A stretch of 50,030 nt of DNA, from positions 1 through 50,030 of the forward strand of contig NZ_JACJHY010000039.1 of the NCBI RefSeq assembly GCF_014138625.1. Direction: 5' to 3'. Shown here in pieces: positions 26,545-39,916 of the stretch. Numbering within the stretch: the first letter of the stretch is position 1; each line of letters begins with the position of its first letter. Position numbers and translations under genes: made by a program. This DNA is from Aminobacter ciceronei (GTDB lineage Bacteria; Pseudomonadota; Alphaproteobacteria; Rhizobiales; Rhizobiaceae). The notes under the pieces are model-generated. The model made no database searches, was not told where the DNA came from, and saw nothing but the letters and a program-made list of their open reading frames with translations.

Positions 26545-27627
26545 ATGAGTGACGCTTCGGCAGATGCCAGGCGGCCGCAGGAGTTCGAGAAGGTTCTCTC
26601 GGGCAGCGACACGTCAGTGGCCAGCTTCGATACGCATACAAGGTCGCCAATCGAGAAGATCCAGCATTTCCTGCACTCCAATCCCGCGGCGGTGCCGCTG
26701 ATCGTGCTGGTTACCTCGGTCGCGCTGTTCGGCCTGATCATCGGCGGCAAGTTCTTCTCCGCCTTCTCGATGACGCTGATCCTGCAGCAGGTGGCGATCA
26801 CCGGCATCATCGGCGCCGCCCAGACGCTGGTCATCCTGACCGCCGGCATCGATCTCTCCGTCGGCGCTATCATGGTGCTGTCGTCTGTGGTCATGGGGCA
26901 GTTCACGTTCCGATACGGCCTGCCGCCGTCGCTGGCGATCCTGTGCGGCTTCGCCGTCGGCGCATTGTGCGGCTGGATCAATGGCGTGCTCGTCTCCTAC
27001 ATGAAGCTGCCGCCCTTCATCGTCACGCTCGGCACCTGGCAGATCGTGCTCGCAACGAATTTCCTCTATTCGGCCAACGAGACGATCCGCGCCCAGGACA
27101 TCGAGGCCCAGGCTCCGATCCTCCAGTTCTTCGGGGCCAATTTTCGGCTCGGTAATGCGGTCTTTACCTATGGTGTCGTCGCCATGGTGCTGTTGGTAGC
27201 CGTCCTCTGGTACATCCTGAATCACACCGCCTGGGGTCGGCATGTCTATGCCATTGGCGACGATCCCGAGGCCGCCCAGCTTTCCGGCGTGCGTGTCAAC
27301 AGGGTGCTGATTTCGGTCTATGTCATCTCCGGCCTGGTCTGCGCGCTCGGCGGCTGGATGCTCATCGGTCGTATCGGCTCGGTGTCGCCGACGGCAGGCC
27401 AGTTCGCCAACATCGAATCCATCACTGCGGTGGTGATCGGCGGCATCTCGCTGTTCGGCGGTCGCGGTTCCATCCTCGGCATGCTGTTCGGCGCGCTGAT
27501 CGTCGGCGTGTTCCAGCTCGGCCTGCGCCTCATCGGCACCGATCCGCAATGGACCTATCTGTTGATCGGCACCCTCATCATCATCGCGGTCGCAATCGAC
27601 CAGTGGATCAGAAAGGTTGCAGGCTGA
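26545..27627 (+). CDS. frcC: Sugar ABC transporter permease FrcC
   Basis: The 360-residue inner-membrane protein forms the channel of the FrcABC importer. A polar N-terminal tail of about 45 residues precedes eight to ten membrane spans. The BPD_transp_2 family signature region ILTAGIDLSVGAIMVLSSVV and the cytoplasmic AIGDDPEAAQLSGVRVNRVLISVYVISG loop (contact with the ATPase) are clear, as is the closing GGISLFGGRGSILGMLFGALIVGVFQLGLRL. The start follows GGGAGGAAATCGAC. Its TGA stop overlaps the frcA start (TGATG). Confidence 0.93.
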   Translation: MSDASADARRPQEFEKVLSGSDTSVASFDTHTRSPIEKIQHFLHSNPAAVPLIVLVTSVALFGLIIGGKFFSAFSMTLILQQVAITGIIGAAQTLVILTAGIDLSVGAIMVLSSVVMGQFTFRYGLPPSLAILCGFAVGALCGWINGVLVSYMKLPPFIVTLGTWQIVLATNFLYSANETIRAQDIEAQAPILQFFGANFRLGNAVFTYGVVAMVLLVAVLWYILNHTAWGRHVYAIGDDPEAAQLSGVRVNRVLISVYVISGLVCALGGWMLIGRIGSVSPTAGQFANIESITAVVIGGISLFGGRGSILGMLFGALIVGVFQLGLRLIGTDPQWTYLLIGTLIIIAVAIDQWIRKVAG

Positions 27628-28409
27628 TGGCTACCGAACCTCTTCTCACCGCCCGTGGGCTGGTCAAGCGCTATGGCCGCGTCACTGCCCTCAACAATGC
27701 CGACTTCGATCTCTATCCGGGCGAAATCCTGGCTGTGATCGGCGACAACGGCGCCGGCAAGTCGTCGCTCATCAAGGCGATCTCAGGCGCGGTCACGCCC
27801 GACGAAGGCGAGATCCTGCTTGAAGGCAAGCCGGTCCACTTCAAGTCGCCGATGGAGGCGCGCGACGCCGGCATCGAGACGGTCTACCAGAATCTCGCTT
27901 TGTCGCCGGCGCTGTCCATCGCCGACAACATGTTCCTCGGCCGCGAGATCCGGAAGCCCGGCATCATGGGCAACTGGTTCCGCATGCTCGACCGGGGCGC
28001 GATGGAAAAGCGGGCGCGCGAAAAGCTGACCGAACTTGGCCTGATGACCATCCAGAACATCAGCCAGGCTGTCGAAACGCTGTCCGGCGGCCAGCGTCAG
28101 GGTGTGGCGGTGGCACGCGCGGCTGCCTTCGGCTCCAAGGTTGTGATCATGGACGAGCCGACGGCGGCCCTTGGCGTCAAGGAAAGCCGGCGCGTGCTCG
28201 AACTGATCCTCGACGTCAAGCGGCGCGGCCTGCCGATTGTCTTGATCTCGCACAACATGCCGCATGTCTTCGAGGTCGCCGACCGCATCCATATCCACCG
28301 CCTCGGCCGCCGGCTGACGGTCATCGATCCGAAGGAATACTCGATGTCCGATGCGGTGGCTTTCATGACCGGCGCCAAGGCGCCGCCGGAAGCGGCCATC
28401 GCTGCCTGA
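27627..28409 (+). CDS. frcA: Sugar ABC transporter ATP-binding protein FrcA
   Basis: The 260-residue ATPase powers the importer. Walker A is GDNGAGKS (39-46), the signature is LSGGQRQ (152-158) and Walker B runs VVIMDEPTAALG (173-184), where the usual ALD is ALG. Unlike RbsA-type proteins it has a single ATPase domain, so it must act as a homodimer; single-domain ATPases are the norm for FrcA. The ATG overlaps the last base of the frcC stop, indicating coupled translation. A pair of hairpins follows, closing the operon. Confidence 0.94.
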   Translation: MATEPLLTARGLVKRYGRVTALNNADFDLYPGEILAVIGDNGAGKSSLIKAISGAVTPDEGEILLEGKPVHFKSPMEARDAGIETVYQNLALSPALSIADNMFLGREIRKPGIMGNWFRMLDRGAMEKRAREKLTELGLMTIQNISQAVETLSGGQRQGVAVARAAAFGSKVVIMDEPTAALGVKESRRVLELILDVKRRGLPIVLISHNMPHVFEVADRIHIHRLGRRLTVIDPKEYSMSDAVAFMTGAKAPPEAAIAA

Positions 28410-28426
28410 CCGGCCGGCCTAAACCT

Positions 28427-28484
28427 GGGGGTCTCCGCTCGCGAGATCCCCCTGTCTCCGCGTCGTGAGATATTGACGCGGAGA
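28427..28484 (+). terminator. Two consecutive hairpins ending the frc operon
   Basis: The first stem pairs GGGGGTCTC (28427-28435) with GAGATCCCCC (28443-28452, one bulged base). The second pairs TCTCCGCGTC (28455-28464) perfectly with GACGCGGAGA (28475-28484) around ten bases and runs into TTTAAAT. The second is the better terminator candidate. They separate frcA from glgP. Confidence 0.65.
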
Positions 28485-28494
28485 TTTAAATCGA

Positions 28495-28522
28495 TTGAGA
28501 TCGCATTCGGAATAGCTAACAT
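28495..28522 (+). promoter_or_regulatory. Probable promoter of the glycogen operon
   Basis: TTGAGA (28495-28500) and TAACAT (28517-28522) are separated by 16 bases, just after the hairpin pair and about 40 bases before the glgP start. All seven glucan genes downstream lie on this strand with small gaps, so this may be the main promoter. It rests on consensus matching only. Confidence 0.45.
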
Positions 28523-28564
28523 GCGTGTGGGAGGACAGGTGTCGGCAAGGGAGGCAGAAGAACG

Positions 28565-31060
<2,496 letters not shown>

Positions 31061-31114
31061 TGTGATTGCATGAACTGACCTCGCCGAAGAAACCCTGGGA
31101 GGGGACACCAAGAC

Positions 31115-33331
31115 ATGCTGAAGCCCGGCGCGGCCGCCGAAACGAAACCGGAGCTCGACAGAGCCACGGACGGCGATATCGAGGCGATCGTGAACGGCAC
31201 CCATGGCGACCCGTTCGCGGTGCTCGGGCTCCAGCAGTCGGGCAAGGGCTTTCTTGCCCGTTGTTTCATCCCGCATGCCGAGACCGTCACCGCCCACACG
31301 ATTGAAGGCAAGGCGTGCGGCGATCTTGCCCGCCGCAACGATGCCGGTTTCTTCGAAGGCAAGCTGTCGATCCGCAAGCGCCAGCCGCTGCGTTATCTGG
31401 CAAAAAATGCCGGCGGCGACTGGTGGGTGACCGATGCCTACAGCTTCGGCCCGGTGCTCGGGCCGATGGACGACTACTTCATCTCTGAAGGCTCGCATCT
31501 CCGCCTGTTCGACAAGCTCGGCGCGCATCTGATTACGCATGAAGGCGCTGACGGCGTGCATTTCGCCGTCTGGGCGCCCAACGCGCACCGGGTTTCGGTG
31601 GTCGGCGACTTCAACGACTGGGACGGCCGCAGGCATCCGATGCGCCTGCGCCAGGACACCGGCATCTGGGAGATCTTCGTGCCCGACATCGGTCCGGGCC
31701 GGCCCTACAAGTTCGAGCTGATCGGGTCCCGCGGCGTCAGGCTGCCGCTCAAGGCCGATCCGTTCGCCATCCGCTCGGAACTGCGCCCGGCAACCGCCTC
31801 TGTGACCGACATGCCGCCCGCGCATGAATGGGGCGATGCCGCGCACCGGGCCCACTGGAAAGCGGCTGACCATCGGCGCGAGCCGATCAGCATCTATGAG
31901 GTCCATGCCGGCTCATGGCAGCGCCGCGACGACGGCAGCTTCCTGTCGTGGGACGAGATGGCCGACCGGCTGATCCCCTATGCCGTCGACACCGGCTTCA
32001 CCCATATCGAGTTCCTGCCGATCTCGGAACATCCCTACGACCCGTCCTGGGGCTACCAGACGACGGGGCTTTATGCGCCGTCCGCCCGCTTCGGTGAACC
32101 CGAAGGTTTTGCCCGCTTCGTCGACGGCGCCCATCGTGCCGGCATCGGCGTCATCCTCGACTGGGTGCCGGCGCATTTCCCCGTCGACGAACACGGACTG
32201 GCGCATTTCGATGGCACAGCACTCTACGAGCATGCCGACCCGCGCCAGGGCTTCCATCCCGACTGGAACACCGCGATCTACAATTTCGGCCGGCGCGAAG
32301 TGGTGTCGTTCCTGGTCAACAACGCCCTGTTCTGGGCAGAGAAATACCATGTCGACGGGCTGCGCGTGGATGCGGTCGCCTCGATGCTCTATCTCGACTA
32401 CTCGCGCAAGGAAGGCGAGTGGATCCCCAACGAGTTCGGTGGCCGCGAGAACCTGGAGTCGGTGCGTTTCCTGCAGAAGATGAATGCGGCTGTCTATGGC
32501 GCCCATCCCGGTGTGATGACCATCGCCGAGGAATCGACCTCCTGGCCCAAGGTGTCGCAGCCGGTGCATGAAGGCGGGCTCGGCTTCGGCTTCAAATGGA
32601 ACATGGGCTTCATGCATGACACGCTGGAGTACCTTGCCAAGGAGCCGGTGCATCGCAAGCATCATCACAACGAGATCACCTTCGGGCTGCTCTACGCCTT
32701 CAGCGAGAATTTCGTCCTGCCGCTGTCGCATGACGAGGTCGTGCATGGCAAAGGCACGCTGCTCGCCAAGATGGCCGGCGACGACTGGCAGAAGTTCGCG
32801 ACTTTGCGCGCCTACTATGCCTTCATGTGGGGTTATCCCGGCAAGAAGCTCCTGTTCATGGGCCAGGAGTTTGCCCAGCGCGCGGAATGGAGCGAGGCAA
32901 GGGCGCTCGACTGGAACCTGCTCGACTTCGCCCCGCATCGCGGTGTCTGGCAGCTGGTGCGTGATCTCAACCAGCTCTACCGCTCGCGCCCGGCGCTGCA
33001 TGCCCGCGACTGCGAGCCCGAAGGCTTCGAGTGGCTGATCGTCGACGATGCCGCGAACTCCGTCTTCGCCTGGCTGCGCAAGGCGCCTGGCGCTGCACCC
33101 ATCGCCGTCATCTCGAGCTTCACGCCGGTTCTGCGCGACGGCTATCGCGTGCCGCTGCCAAAGCCAGGCACATGGCGGGAAATCTTCAACTCCGACGCGC
33201 TGGACTATGGCGGGTCGGGCAAAGGCAACAGCGGCATGGTCACCGCGCACCCGACGGATGGAGGAGGGGCAGCGGCTGTGCTGCTTCTGCCGCCGCTCGC
33301 GACGATCATGCTCGAATTTGTGGCGGACTGA
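31115..33331 (+). CDS. glgB: 1,4-alpha-glucan branching enzyme
   Basis: The enzyme cuts alpha-1,4 chains and rejoins them as alpha-1,6 branches. The 738-residue product has the long GlgB layout: an N1 region (about 20-110), a CBM48 domain ([20 protein letters not shown]), the GH13 catalytic barrel and a C-terminal all-beta domain. Catalytic residues are readable: nucleophile Asp419 in VDGLRVDAV, acid/base Glu472 in IAEEST and Asp540 in [10 protein letters not shown], 14 residues further on than in the E. coli enzyme. The start follows GGGAGGGGACACC. It ends 14 bases before glgC. Confidence 0.96.
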   Translation: MLKPGAAAETKPELDRATDGDIEAIVNGTHGDPFAVLGLQQSGKGFLARCFIPHAETVTAHTIEGKACGDLARRNDAGFFEGKLSIRKRQPLRYLAKNAGGDWWVTDAYSFGPVLGPMDDYFISEGSHLRLFDKLGAHLITHEGADGVHFAVWAPNAHRVSVVGDFNDWDGRRHPMRLRQDTGIWEIFVPDIGPGRPYKFELIGSRGVRLPLKADPFAIRSELRPATASVTDMPPAHEWGDAAHRAHWKAADHRREPISIYEVHAGSWQRRDDGSFLSWDEMADRLIPYAVDTGFTHIEFLPISEHPYDPSWGYQTTGLYAPSARFGEPEGFARFVDGAHRAGIGVILDWVPAHFPVDEHGLAHFDGTALYEHADPRQGFHPDWNTAIYNFGRREVVSFLVNNALFWAEKYHVDGLRVDAVASMLYLDYSRKEGEWIPNEFGGRENLESVRFLQKMNAAVYGAHPGVMTIAEESTSWPKVSQPVHEGGLGFGFKWNMGFMHDTLEYLAKEPVHRKHHHNEITFGLLYAFSENFVLPLSHDEVVHGKGTLLAKMAGDDWQKFATLRAYYAFMWGYPGKKLLFMGQEFAQRAEWSEARALDWNLLDFAPHRGVWQLVRDLNQLYRSRPALHARDCEPEGFEWLIVDDAANSVFAWLRKAPGAAPIAVISSFTPVLRDGYRVPLPKPGTWREIFNSDALDYGGSGKGNSGMVTAHPTDGGGAAAVLLLPPLATIMLEFVAD

Positions 33332-33345
33332 GCAGGGAGGATGGC

Positions 33346-34608
33346 ATGGAACTGAAGAGAAACCAGCCGCTGGCGCGCGATGCCATGGCCTATGTGCTTG
33401 CCGGCGGGCGCGGCAGCCGGCTCAAGGAACTGACCGACCGGCGCGCCAAGCCCGCGGTCTATTTCGGCGGCAAGACCCGCATCATCGATTTTGCGCTGTC
33501 CAATGCGCTGAACTCGGGCATTCGCCGCCTCGGCGTTGCCACCCAGTACAAGGCGCATTCGCTGATCCGCCACCTGCAGCGTGGATGGAACTTCCTCAGG
33601 CCGGAGCGCAACGAGAGTTTCGACATCCTGCCTGCAAGCCAGCGCGTCTCCGAAACGCAGTGGTATGAAGGCACAGCGGATGCGGTCTACCAGAACATCG
33701 ACATCATCGAGGCTTACGGCCCCGAATACATGGTCATCCTCGCCGGCGACCACATCTACAAGATGGATTACGAGCTGATGCTGCGCCAGCACGTCGACGC
33801 CGGCGCCGACGTCACCGTCGGCTGCCTCGAGGTGCCGCGCATGGAGGCGACCGGCTTCGGCGTCATGCATGTCGACAAGAAGGACAACATTATTTCCTTC
33901 ATCGAAAAGCCGGCCGATCCGCCCGGCATCCCCGACAAGCCGGACTATGCGCTGGCCTCGATGGGCATCTATGTCTTCAAGACCAAGTTCCTGATGGAGC
34001 AGTTGCGCCGCGACGCCAACGAACCGGAATCGAGCCGCGACTTCGGCAAGGACATCATTCCCTACATCGTCCAGCACGGCAAAGCCGTCGCCCATCGTTT
34101 CGCCAAGTCCTGCGTGCGCTCGAGCATGGAAGGCGAGGCCTACTGGCGCGACGTCGGCACCGTCGACGCCTATTGGGAAGCCAATATCGACCTCACCGAC
34201 ATCACGCCCGAACTCGACCTCTATGATCGCGACTGGCCGATCTGGACCTATTCGGAACTGACGCCGCCGGCCAAGTTCGTCCATGACGAGGACGGCCGGC
34301 GCGGGTCCGCCATATCGTCACTGGTCTCGGGCGACTGCATCGTCTCGGGCGCCTCGCTGAAGCGCAGCCTGATCTTCACCGGCGCGCGCATCAATTCCTA
34401 TTCGACGCTCGAGGATGTGGTGATGCTGCCGGCCTGCTATGTCGGCCGCAATGCGCGGCTCAAACGGGTCGTCATCGATCATGGCGTCCAGATACCGGAG
34501 GGACTTGTCGTCGGTGAGGATCCGGTGCTCGACGCCAAGCGTTTCCGCGTCTCGGAAAAAGGCATCTGCCTGATCACCCAGGACATGATCAACAGGCTGG
34601 AGTCGTAA
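33346..34608 (+). CDS. glgC: Glucose-1-phosphate adenylyltransferase (ADP-glucose pyrophosphorylase)
   Basis: GlgC makes ADP-glucose from ATP and glucose 1-phosphate, the committed step of bacterial glycogen synthesis, and is normally under allosteric control. The 420-residue enzyme has the nucleotide-binding loop [19 protein letters not shown] (20-38), [25 protein letters not shown] and the sugar-phosphate FIEKPADPP segment, and a C-terminal left-handed beta-helix region rich in [19 protein letters not shown]-type repeats. The ATG at 33346 has GGGAGG six bases upstream; a nearer ATG at 33341 is out of frame. It lies three bases before glgA. Confidence 0.96.
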   Translation: MELKRNQPLARDAMAYVLAGGRGSRLKELTDRRAKPAVYFGGKTRIIDFALSNALNSGIRRLGVATQYKAHSLIRHLQRGWNFLRPERNESFDILPASQRVSETQWYEGTADAVYQNIDIIEAYGPEYMVILAGDHIYKMDYELMLRQHVDAGADVTVGCLEVPRMEATGFGVMHVDKKDNIISFIEKPADPPGIPDKPDYALASMGIYVFKTKFLMEQLRRDANEPESSRDFGKDIIPYIVQHGKAVAHRFAKSCVRSSMEGEAYWRDVGTVDAYWEANIDLTDITPELDLYDRDWPIWTYSELTPPAKFVHDEDGRRGSAISSLVSGDCIVSGASLKRSLIFTGARINSYSTLEDVVMLPACYVGRNARLKRVVIDHGVQIPEGLVVGEDPVLDAKRFRVSEKGICLITQDMINRLES

Positions 34609-34611
34609 CCG

Positions 34612-36057
34612 GTGCAGGTGCTTTCGGTCACGCCCGAGATCTTCCCGCTGATCAAGACCGGCGGGCTGGCCGACGTCACCGGCGCCTTGCCGGCGGCACT
34701 TGCCGGGCTCGGCGTCGCCACCCGCAGCCTGGTGCCGGGTTATCCCGTGGTGATGAACGCGCTGAAGAAGAAAAAGACGGTTCATCACTACCCCGCCTTG
34801 CAAGGCGGCAAGGCAGCGCTCCATTCAGCCGAGATCGCCGGTCTCGACATGCTGGTGCTCGACGCGCCGCATCTGTTCGACCGGCCCGGCGGACCCTATG
34901 GCGACGTCACCGGTGCCGATTGGCAGGACAATTGGCGGCGCTTTGCAGCACTCGGCCGTGTCGGCGCCGACATCGCTGCGGGTGTGGTCAAGGACTACAG
35001 GCCCGACATCGTGCACGCCCATGACTGGCAGTCGGCGATGACGCTTGCCTATATGCGTTATGGCGAGGCGGCTGATGTGCCGTCTGTCATGACGGTGCAC
35101 AACCTCGCCTTCCAGGGGCAGTTCGGCGCCAGCATCTTTGCCGGCCTCGGCCTGCCGCAGCAGGCGATGGCGCTCGACGGCGTCGAATATTATGGCGGCG
35201 TCGGCTTCCTCAAGGCCGGCCTGCAGGCAGCGTGGGCGATCACCACCGTCAGCCCGACCTACGCCCAGGAAATTCGCACTCCGGCCTTCGGCATGGGGCT
35301 CGACGGGCTGATCAACCTGCGCTCGCCCGACCTTTACGGCATCGTCAACGGCATCGACGACGACATCTGGAACCCGGAGACCGACAGCCATCTTGCGGCC
35401 ACCTACACGTCCAAGAGCCTGAAGGGGCGCAAGGCCAACAAGCGGGCGATCGAAGAGCGCATGACGCTCGATCGTGACGACGGTCCGATCTATTGCGTCG
35501 TCAGCCGCCTGACCTGGCAGAAGGGCATCGACATTCTTTCGACCATCATCGATCCGGTGGTCGCCTCCGGCGCGCGGCTGGCGATACTGGGCTCGGGCGA
35601 TGCCGGGCTGGAAGGCGCGCTTCTCGCCGCTGCCGCCCGCCATCGCGGCCGTGTCGGCGTCGTCATCGGTTATGACGAGGGCCTGTCGCATCTGCTGCAG
35701 GGCGGCGCCGACGGTATCCTGATCCCGTCGCGTTTCGAGCCATGCGGCCTGACCCAGCTTTATGGCCTGCGTTATGGCTGCGTGCCGATCGTCGCGCGCA
35801 CCGGCGGGCTGGCCGATACCGTCATCGACGCCAACGAGGCAGCGGTTGCGGCCGGCGTCGCCACCGGTTTCCAGTTCGCGCCCGAAGACGCCGGCGCCTT
35901 CCACCACGCCATATCGAGGGCCAATGCGCTGCATGCCGAGCCGGCAGTCTGGGCGGCAATCCAGAAGCAGGGCATGAAGTCGGATATATCCTGGGACCGC
36001 AGCGCCCAGAAATATGCCGCACTTTACCGCATGCTTCTCTCAAAAAGGGATGCCTGA
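34612..36057 (+). CDS. glgA: Glycogen synthase (ADP-glucose type)
   Basis: This GT5 glycosyltransferase adds glucose from ADP-glucose to the non-reducing end of the glucan. The 481-residue product opens [22 protein letters not shown], with the ADP-glucose-binding KTGGL beginning at Lys15, and continues [42 protein letters not shown] and the C-terminal [32 protein letters not shown]. Translation starts at a GTG only three bases after the glgC stop, with no strong ribosome site of its own, so coupling to glgC is likely. The next gene, pgm, starts on the base after its stop. Confidence 0.96.
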   Translation: MQVLSVTPEIFPLIKTGGLADVTGALPAALAGLGVATRSLVPGYPVVMNALKKKKTVHHYPALQGGKAALHSAEIAGLDMLVLDAPHLFDRPGGPYGDVTGADWQDNWRRFAALGRVGADIAAGVVKDYRPDIVHAHDWQSAMTLAYMRYGEAADVPSVMTVHNLAFQGQFGASIFAGLGLPQQAMALDGVEYYGGVGFLKAGLQAAWAITTVSPTYAQEIRTPAFGMGLDGLINLRSPDLYGIVNGIDDDIWNPETDSHLAATYTSKSLKGRKANKRAIEERMTLDRDDGPIYCVVSRLTWQKGIDILSTIIDPVVASGARLAILGSGDAGLEGALLAAAARHRGRVGVVIGYDEGLSHLLQGGADGILIPSRFEPCGLTQLYGLRYGCVPIVARTGGLADTVIDANEAAVAAGVATGFQFAPEDAGAFHHAISRANALHAEPAVWAAIQKQGMKSDISWDRSAQKYAALYRMLLSKRDA

Positions 36058-37686
<1,629 letters not shown>

Positions 37687-37721
37687 AATGGTCGATTGCG
37701 GCTGAGCTCCCCCCTCGTGGG

Positions 37722-37861
37722 GGAGATGTCCGGCAGGACAGAGGGGGGCAACGTAGAGCGCTTTCCTCTGACGGTCGTCATAAAAGCCTGCTCCACTGGC
37801 GAGATCCTGTCCGGAGAGGTCGCGATCCTTCGCACCCCCCTCTGTCCTGCCGGACATCTCC
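37722..37861. repeat. 27-bp inverted repeat pair between pgm and glgX
   Basis: The 27 bases at 37722-37748 (GGAGATGTCCGGCAGGACAG then AGGGGGG) recur as their exact complement at 37835-37861, with 86 bases between. Each copy is flanked by further C- or G-rich runs (CTCCCCCC upstream of the first, GGGGAG after the second). The 'CCCTCTGTCCTGCCGGACATCTCC' wording is common between genes in Mesorhizobium. In RNA the pair could fold into a long stem right before glgX and act as an attenuator or processing site; it ends 33 bases before the glgX ATG. Confidence 0.8.
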
Positions 37862-37894
37862 GGGGAGATCGGCTGGCCGCACCGGTGCTGCCCG

Positions 37895-39916
37895 ATGACC
37901 AGGGATGGCAGCACTCCACCTCTTGGCGCGACAGTAACCGATGACGGCATCCGGTTTGGCGTCTGGTCCGGAGCTGCCGAACGCATGTGGGTGTCGGTGT
38001 TCGACGCCGACGGCAAGGCGGAGACGGCCCGGCTGGAGCTTCAGCGTGAAAGCGACGGGGTTTTCGCACTGCATGTCGCCGGACTGGGCGAGGGCACGCG
38101 CTACGGTTTTCGCGCCGACGGGCGATATGCGCCGGACGACGGCCTGCGGTTCGATCCCGGTAAGCTGCTTGTCGATCCTTACGCGCTGCGAATAGACCGG
38201 CCTTACCGCTATGACGCCCGGCTTGCCGCCCCAAGAGGGCAGGGCGGCGACAGCGCTGCGCTGATGCCCAAGGCAGTGGCCGCGAGGCTGCCCATCGTGC
38301 CGCACGCCGCACCGGCGTTTCGGCCGGGCGGGCTGATCTACGAGGTGCCGGTGCGCGCCTTCACCTTGCGCCATCCCGGTGTGCCGAAGCGCCTGCGCGG
38401 CACCATCCGGGCGCTGGCCGAGCCTGTCATCATCGACCATCTGCTGAAGATCGGCGTGTCGGCGGTCGAGCTGATGCCGGTGACGGCTGCCATGGACGAG
38501 CGCCACTTGCCGCGCCTCGGCCTCAGCAATGCCTGGGGCTACAATCCGGTGACCTTCATGGCGCTTGATCCGCGCCTGGCGCCTGGCGGCATCGCCGAGC
38601 TCAGCGAGACGACAGCGGCACTGCATGCCGCCGGCATCGGCGTCATCCTCGACCTGGTCTTCAACCACACCGCCGAAAGCGATGAATTCGGGCCGACCCT
38701 GTCGCTGCGCGGCCTCGACAACCCAGCCTACTATCGCCCGGCGGTCGACGATCCCGGCCGCTATGCCAACGACACCGGAACCGGCAACACGCTTGCCTGC
38801 GACCATCCGGTGGTTCAGGGACTGGTGCTCGACAGCTTGCGGCATTTCATCGTCCACGCCGGCATCGACGGCTTCCGCTTCGATCTCGCGCCCGTGCTGG
38901 GTCGGGTCGGCGGTGAATTCAGTGCTGACGCACCGTTGTTGCAGGCGATGCGGCAGGACCCCGTCATCGGCGACCGCGTCCTGATCGCCGAACCCTGGGA
39001 CATCGGCCACAACGGCTACCGGCTTGGCGGCTTTCCCCCGGAGTTTCTCGAATGGAACGACCGCTACCGCGACGACGTCAGGCGTTTCTGGCGCGGCGAC
39101 CGCGGTTTGGTCGGCGCGCTGGCGACACGGCTTGCCGGATCCTCCGACAGCTTCGGCGGCGGGGCGCAGACGCGGACGGTGAACTTCATTGCCGCCCATG
39201 ACGGCATGACGGTCGCCGACCTCGTCCGCTACGAGCGCAAGCACAACGAGGCCAATGGCGAACACAACCACGACGGCCACAATGAGAACTTTTCCTGGAA
39301 CAACGGCGTCGAGGGCGAGAGCGGCGATCCCGAGATATCGGCCGAGCGCAGTCGCGATATCAGCGCCTTGCTGGCGACGCTGTTTGCCTCGCGCGGCGCC
39401 ATCATGCTGACGGCGGGAGACGAATTTGGCCGGAGCCAGCGCGGCAACAACAATGCCTACGCCCAGGACAACGAACTGACCTGGCTCGACTGGGCCGAGC
39501 GTGACGTCGCCCTGGAGGACTTCGTCGCTGAACTTGGCAAGCTGAGGCGAGAGGTGCCGGCGCTGGCGCAAGTCGGCTTCCTCAGCGGCGCAGTCCCTGA
39601 TGGCGCGCAGGTGGCGGACGTCGAATGGCTGACCGAGGCCGGCCGGGCGATGAGCGACGCCAACTGGCATGAACCCGACCGTCACCGCCTGACGATGCTT
39701 CTGGGCAATGGTGCCGCAGAGGGCGGCCGGCTTGCCGTCATGATCAACGGCGCGCGGCGCGATGTCCATTTTGCCCTGCCTGCGCGTTCGGCCTTCGAAT
39801 GGCGACAGGCGATGGCCGGGGCACATCCGGGCGGCGGGCGTTTTGCCGTGCCGGCGCGCAGCGTTTCATTTGCGATCGAACGGCCTCAGGCCGAAAGCCC
39901 AGGAGATCAGCCATGA
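37895..39916 (+). CDS. glgX: Glycogen debranching enzyme
   Basis: GlgX hydrolyses the alpha-1,6 bonds of the short stubs left by phosphorylase. The 673-residue protein has an N-terminal CBM48-like beta domain (GIRFGVWSGAAERMWVSVFD), the GH13_11 barrel and a C-terminal beta domain. Catalytic residues are nucleophile Asp330 in GFRFDLAP, acid/base Glu366 in LIAEPWD and Asp436 in AAHDGMTV. The LTWLDW motif and NNAYAQDNE segment are typical of GlgX and TreX. The ATG at 37895 is at the edge of the repeat region and lacks a strong ribosome site, so the level of translation is uncertain; no better start is visible. It overlaps the next gene by four bases (ATGA). Confidence 0.94.
   Translation: MTRDGSTPPLGATVTDDGIRFGVWSGAAERMWVSVFDADGKAETARLELQRESDGVFALHVAGLGEGTRYGFRADGRYAPDDGLRFDPGKLLVDPYALRIDRPYRYDARLAAPRGQGGDSAALMPKAVAARLPIVPHAAPAFRPGGLIYEVPVRAFTLRHPGVPKRLRGTIRALAEPVIIDHLLKIGVSAVELMPVTAAMDERHLPRLGLSNAWGYNPVTFMALDPRLAPGGIAELSETTAALHAAGIGVILDLVFNHTAESDEFGPTLSLRGLDNPAYYRPAVDDPGRYANDTGTGNTLACDHPVVQGLVLDSLRHFIVHAGIDGFRFDLAPVLGRVGGEFSADAPLLQAMRQDPVIGDRVLIAEPWDIGHNGYRLGGFPPEFLEWNDRYRDDVRRFWRGDRGLVGALATRLAGSSDSFGGGAQTRTVNFIAAHDGMTVADLVRYERKHNEANGEHNHDGHNENFSWNNGVEGESGDPEISAERSRDISALLATLFASRGAIMLTAGDEFGRSQRGNNNAYAQDNELTWLDWAERDVALEDFVAELGKLRREVPALAQVGFLSGAVPDGAQVADVEWLTEAGRAMSDANWHEPDRHRLTMLLGNGAAEGGRLAVMINGARRDVHFALPARSAFEWRQAMAGAHPGGGRFAVPARSVSFAIERPQAESPGDQP

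Noticed and set aside
23889-26981. Open frame of about 1030 codons on the minus strand, running from the ROK gene through the operator and across frcB and frcC
   Set aside because: Only its first 412 codons (the ROK gene) have a ribosome site and domain content; the rest is antisense to frcB and part of frcC and crosses the AT-rich operator. It stays open because of GC bias at third positions.
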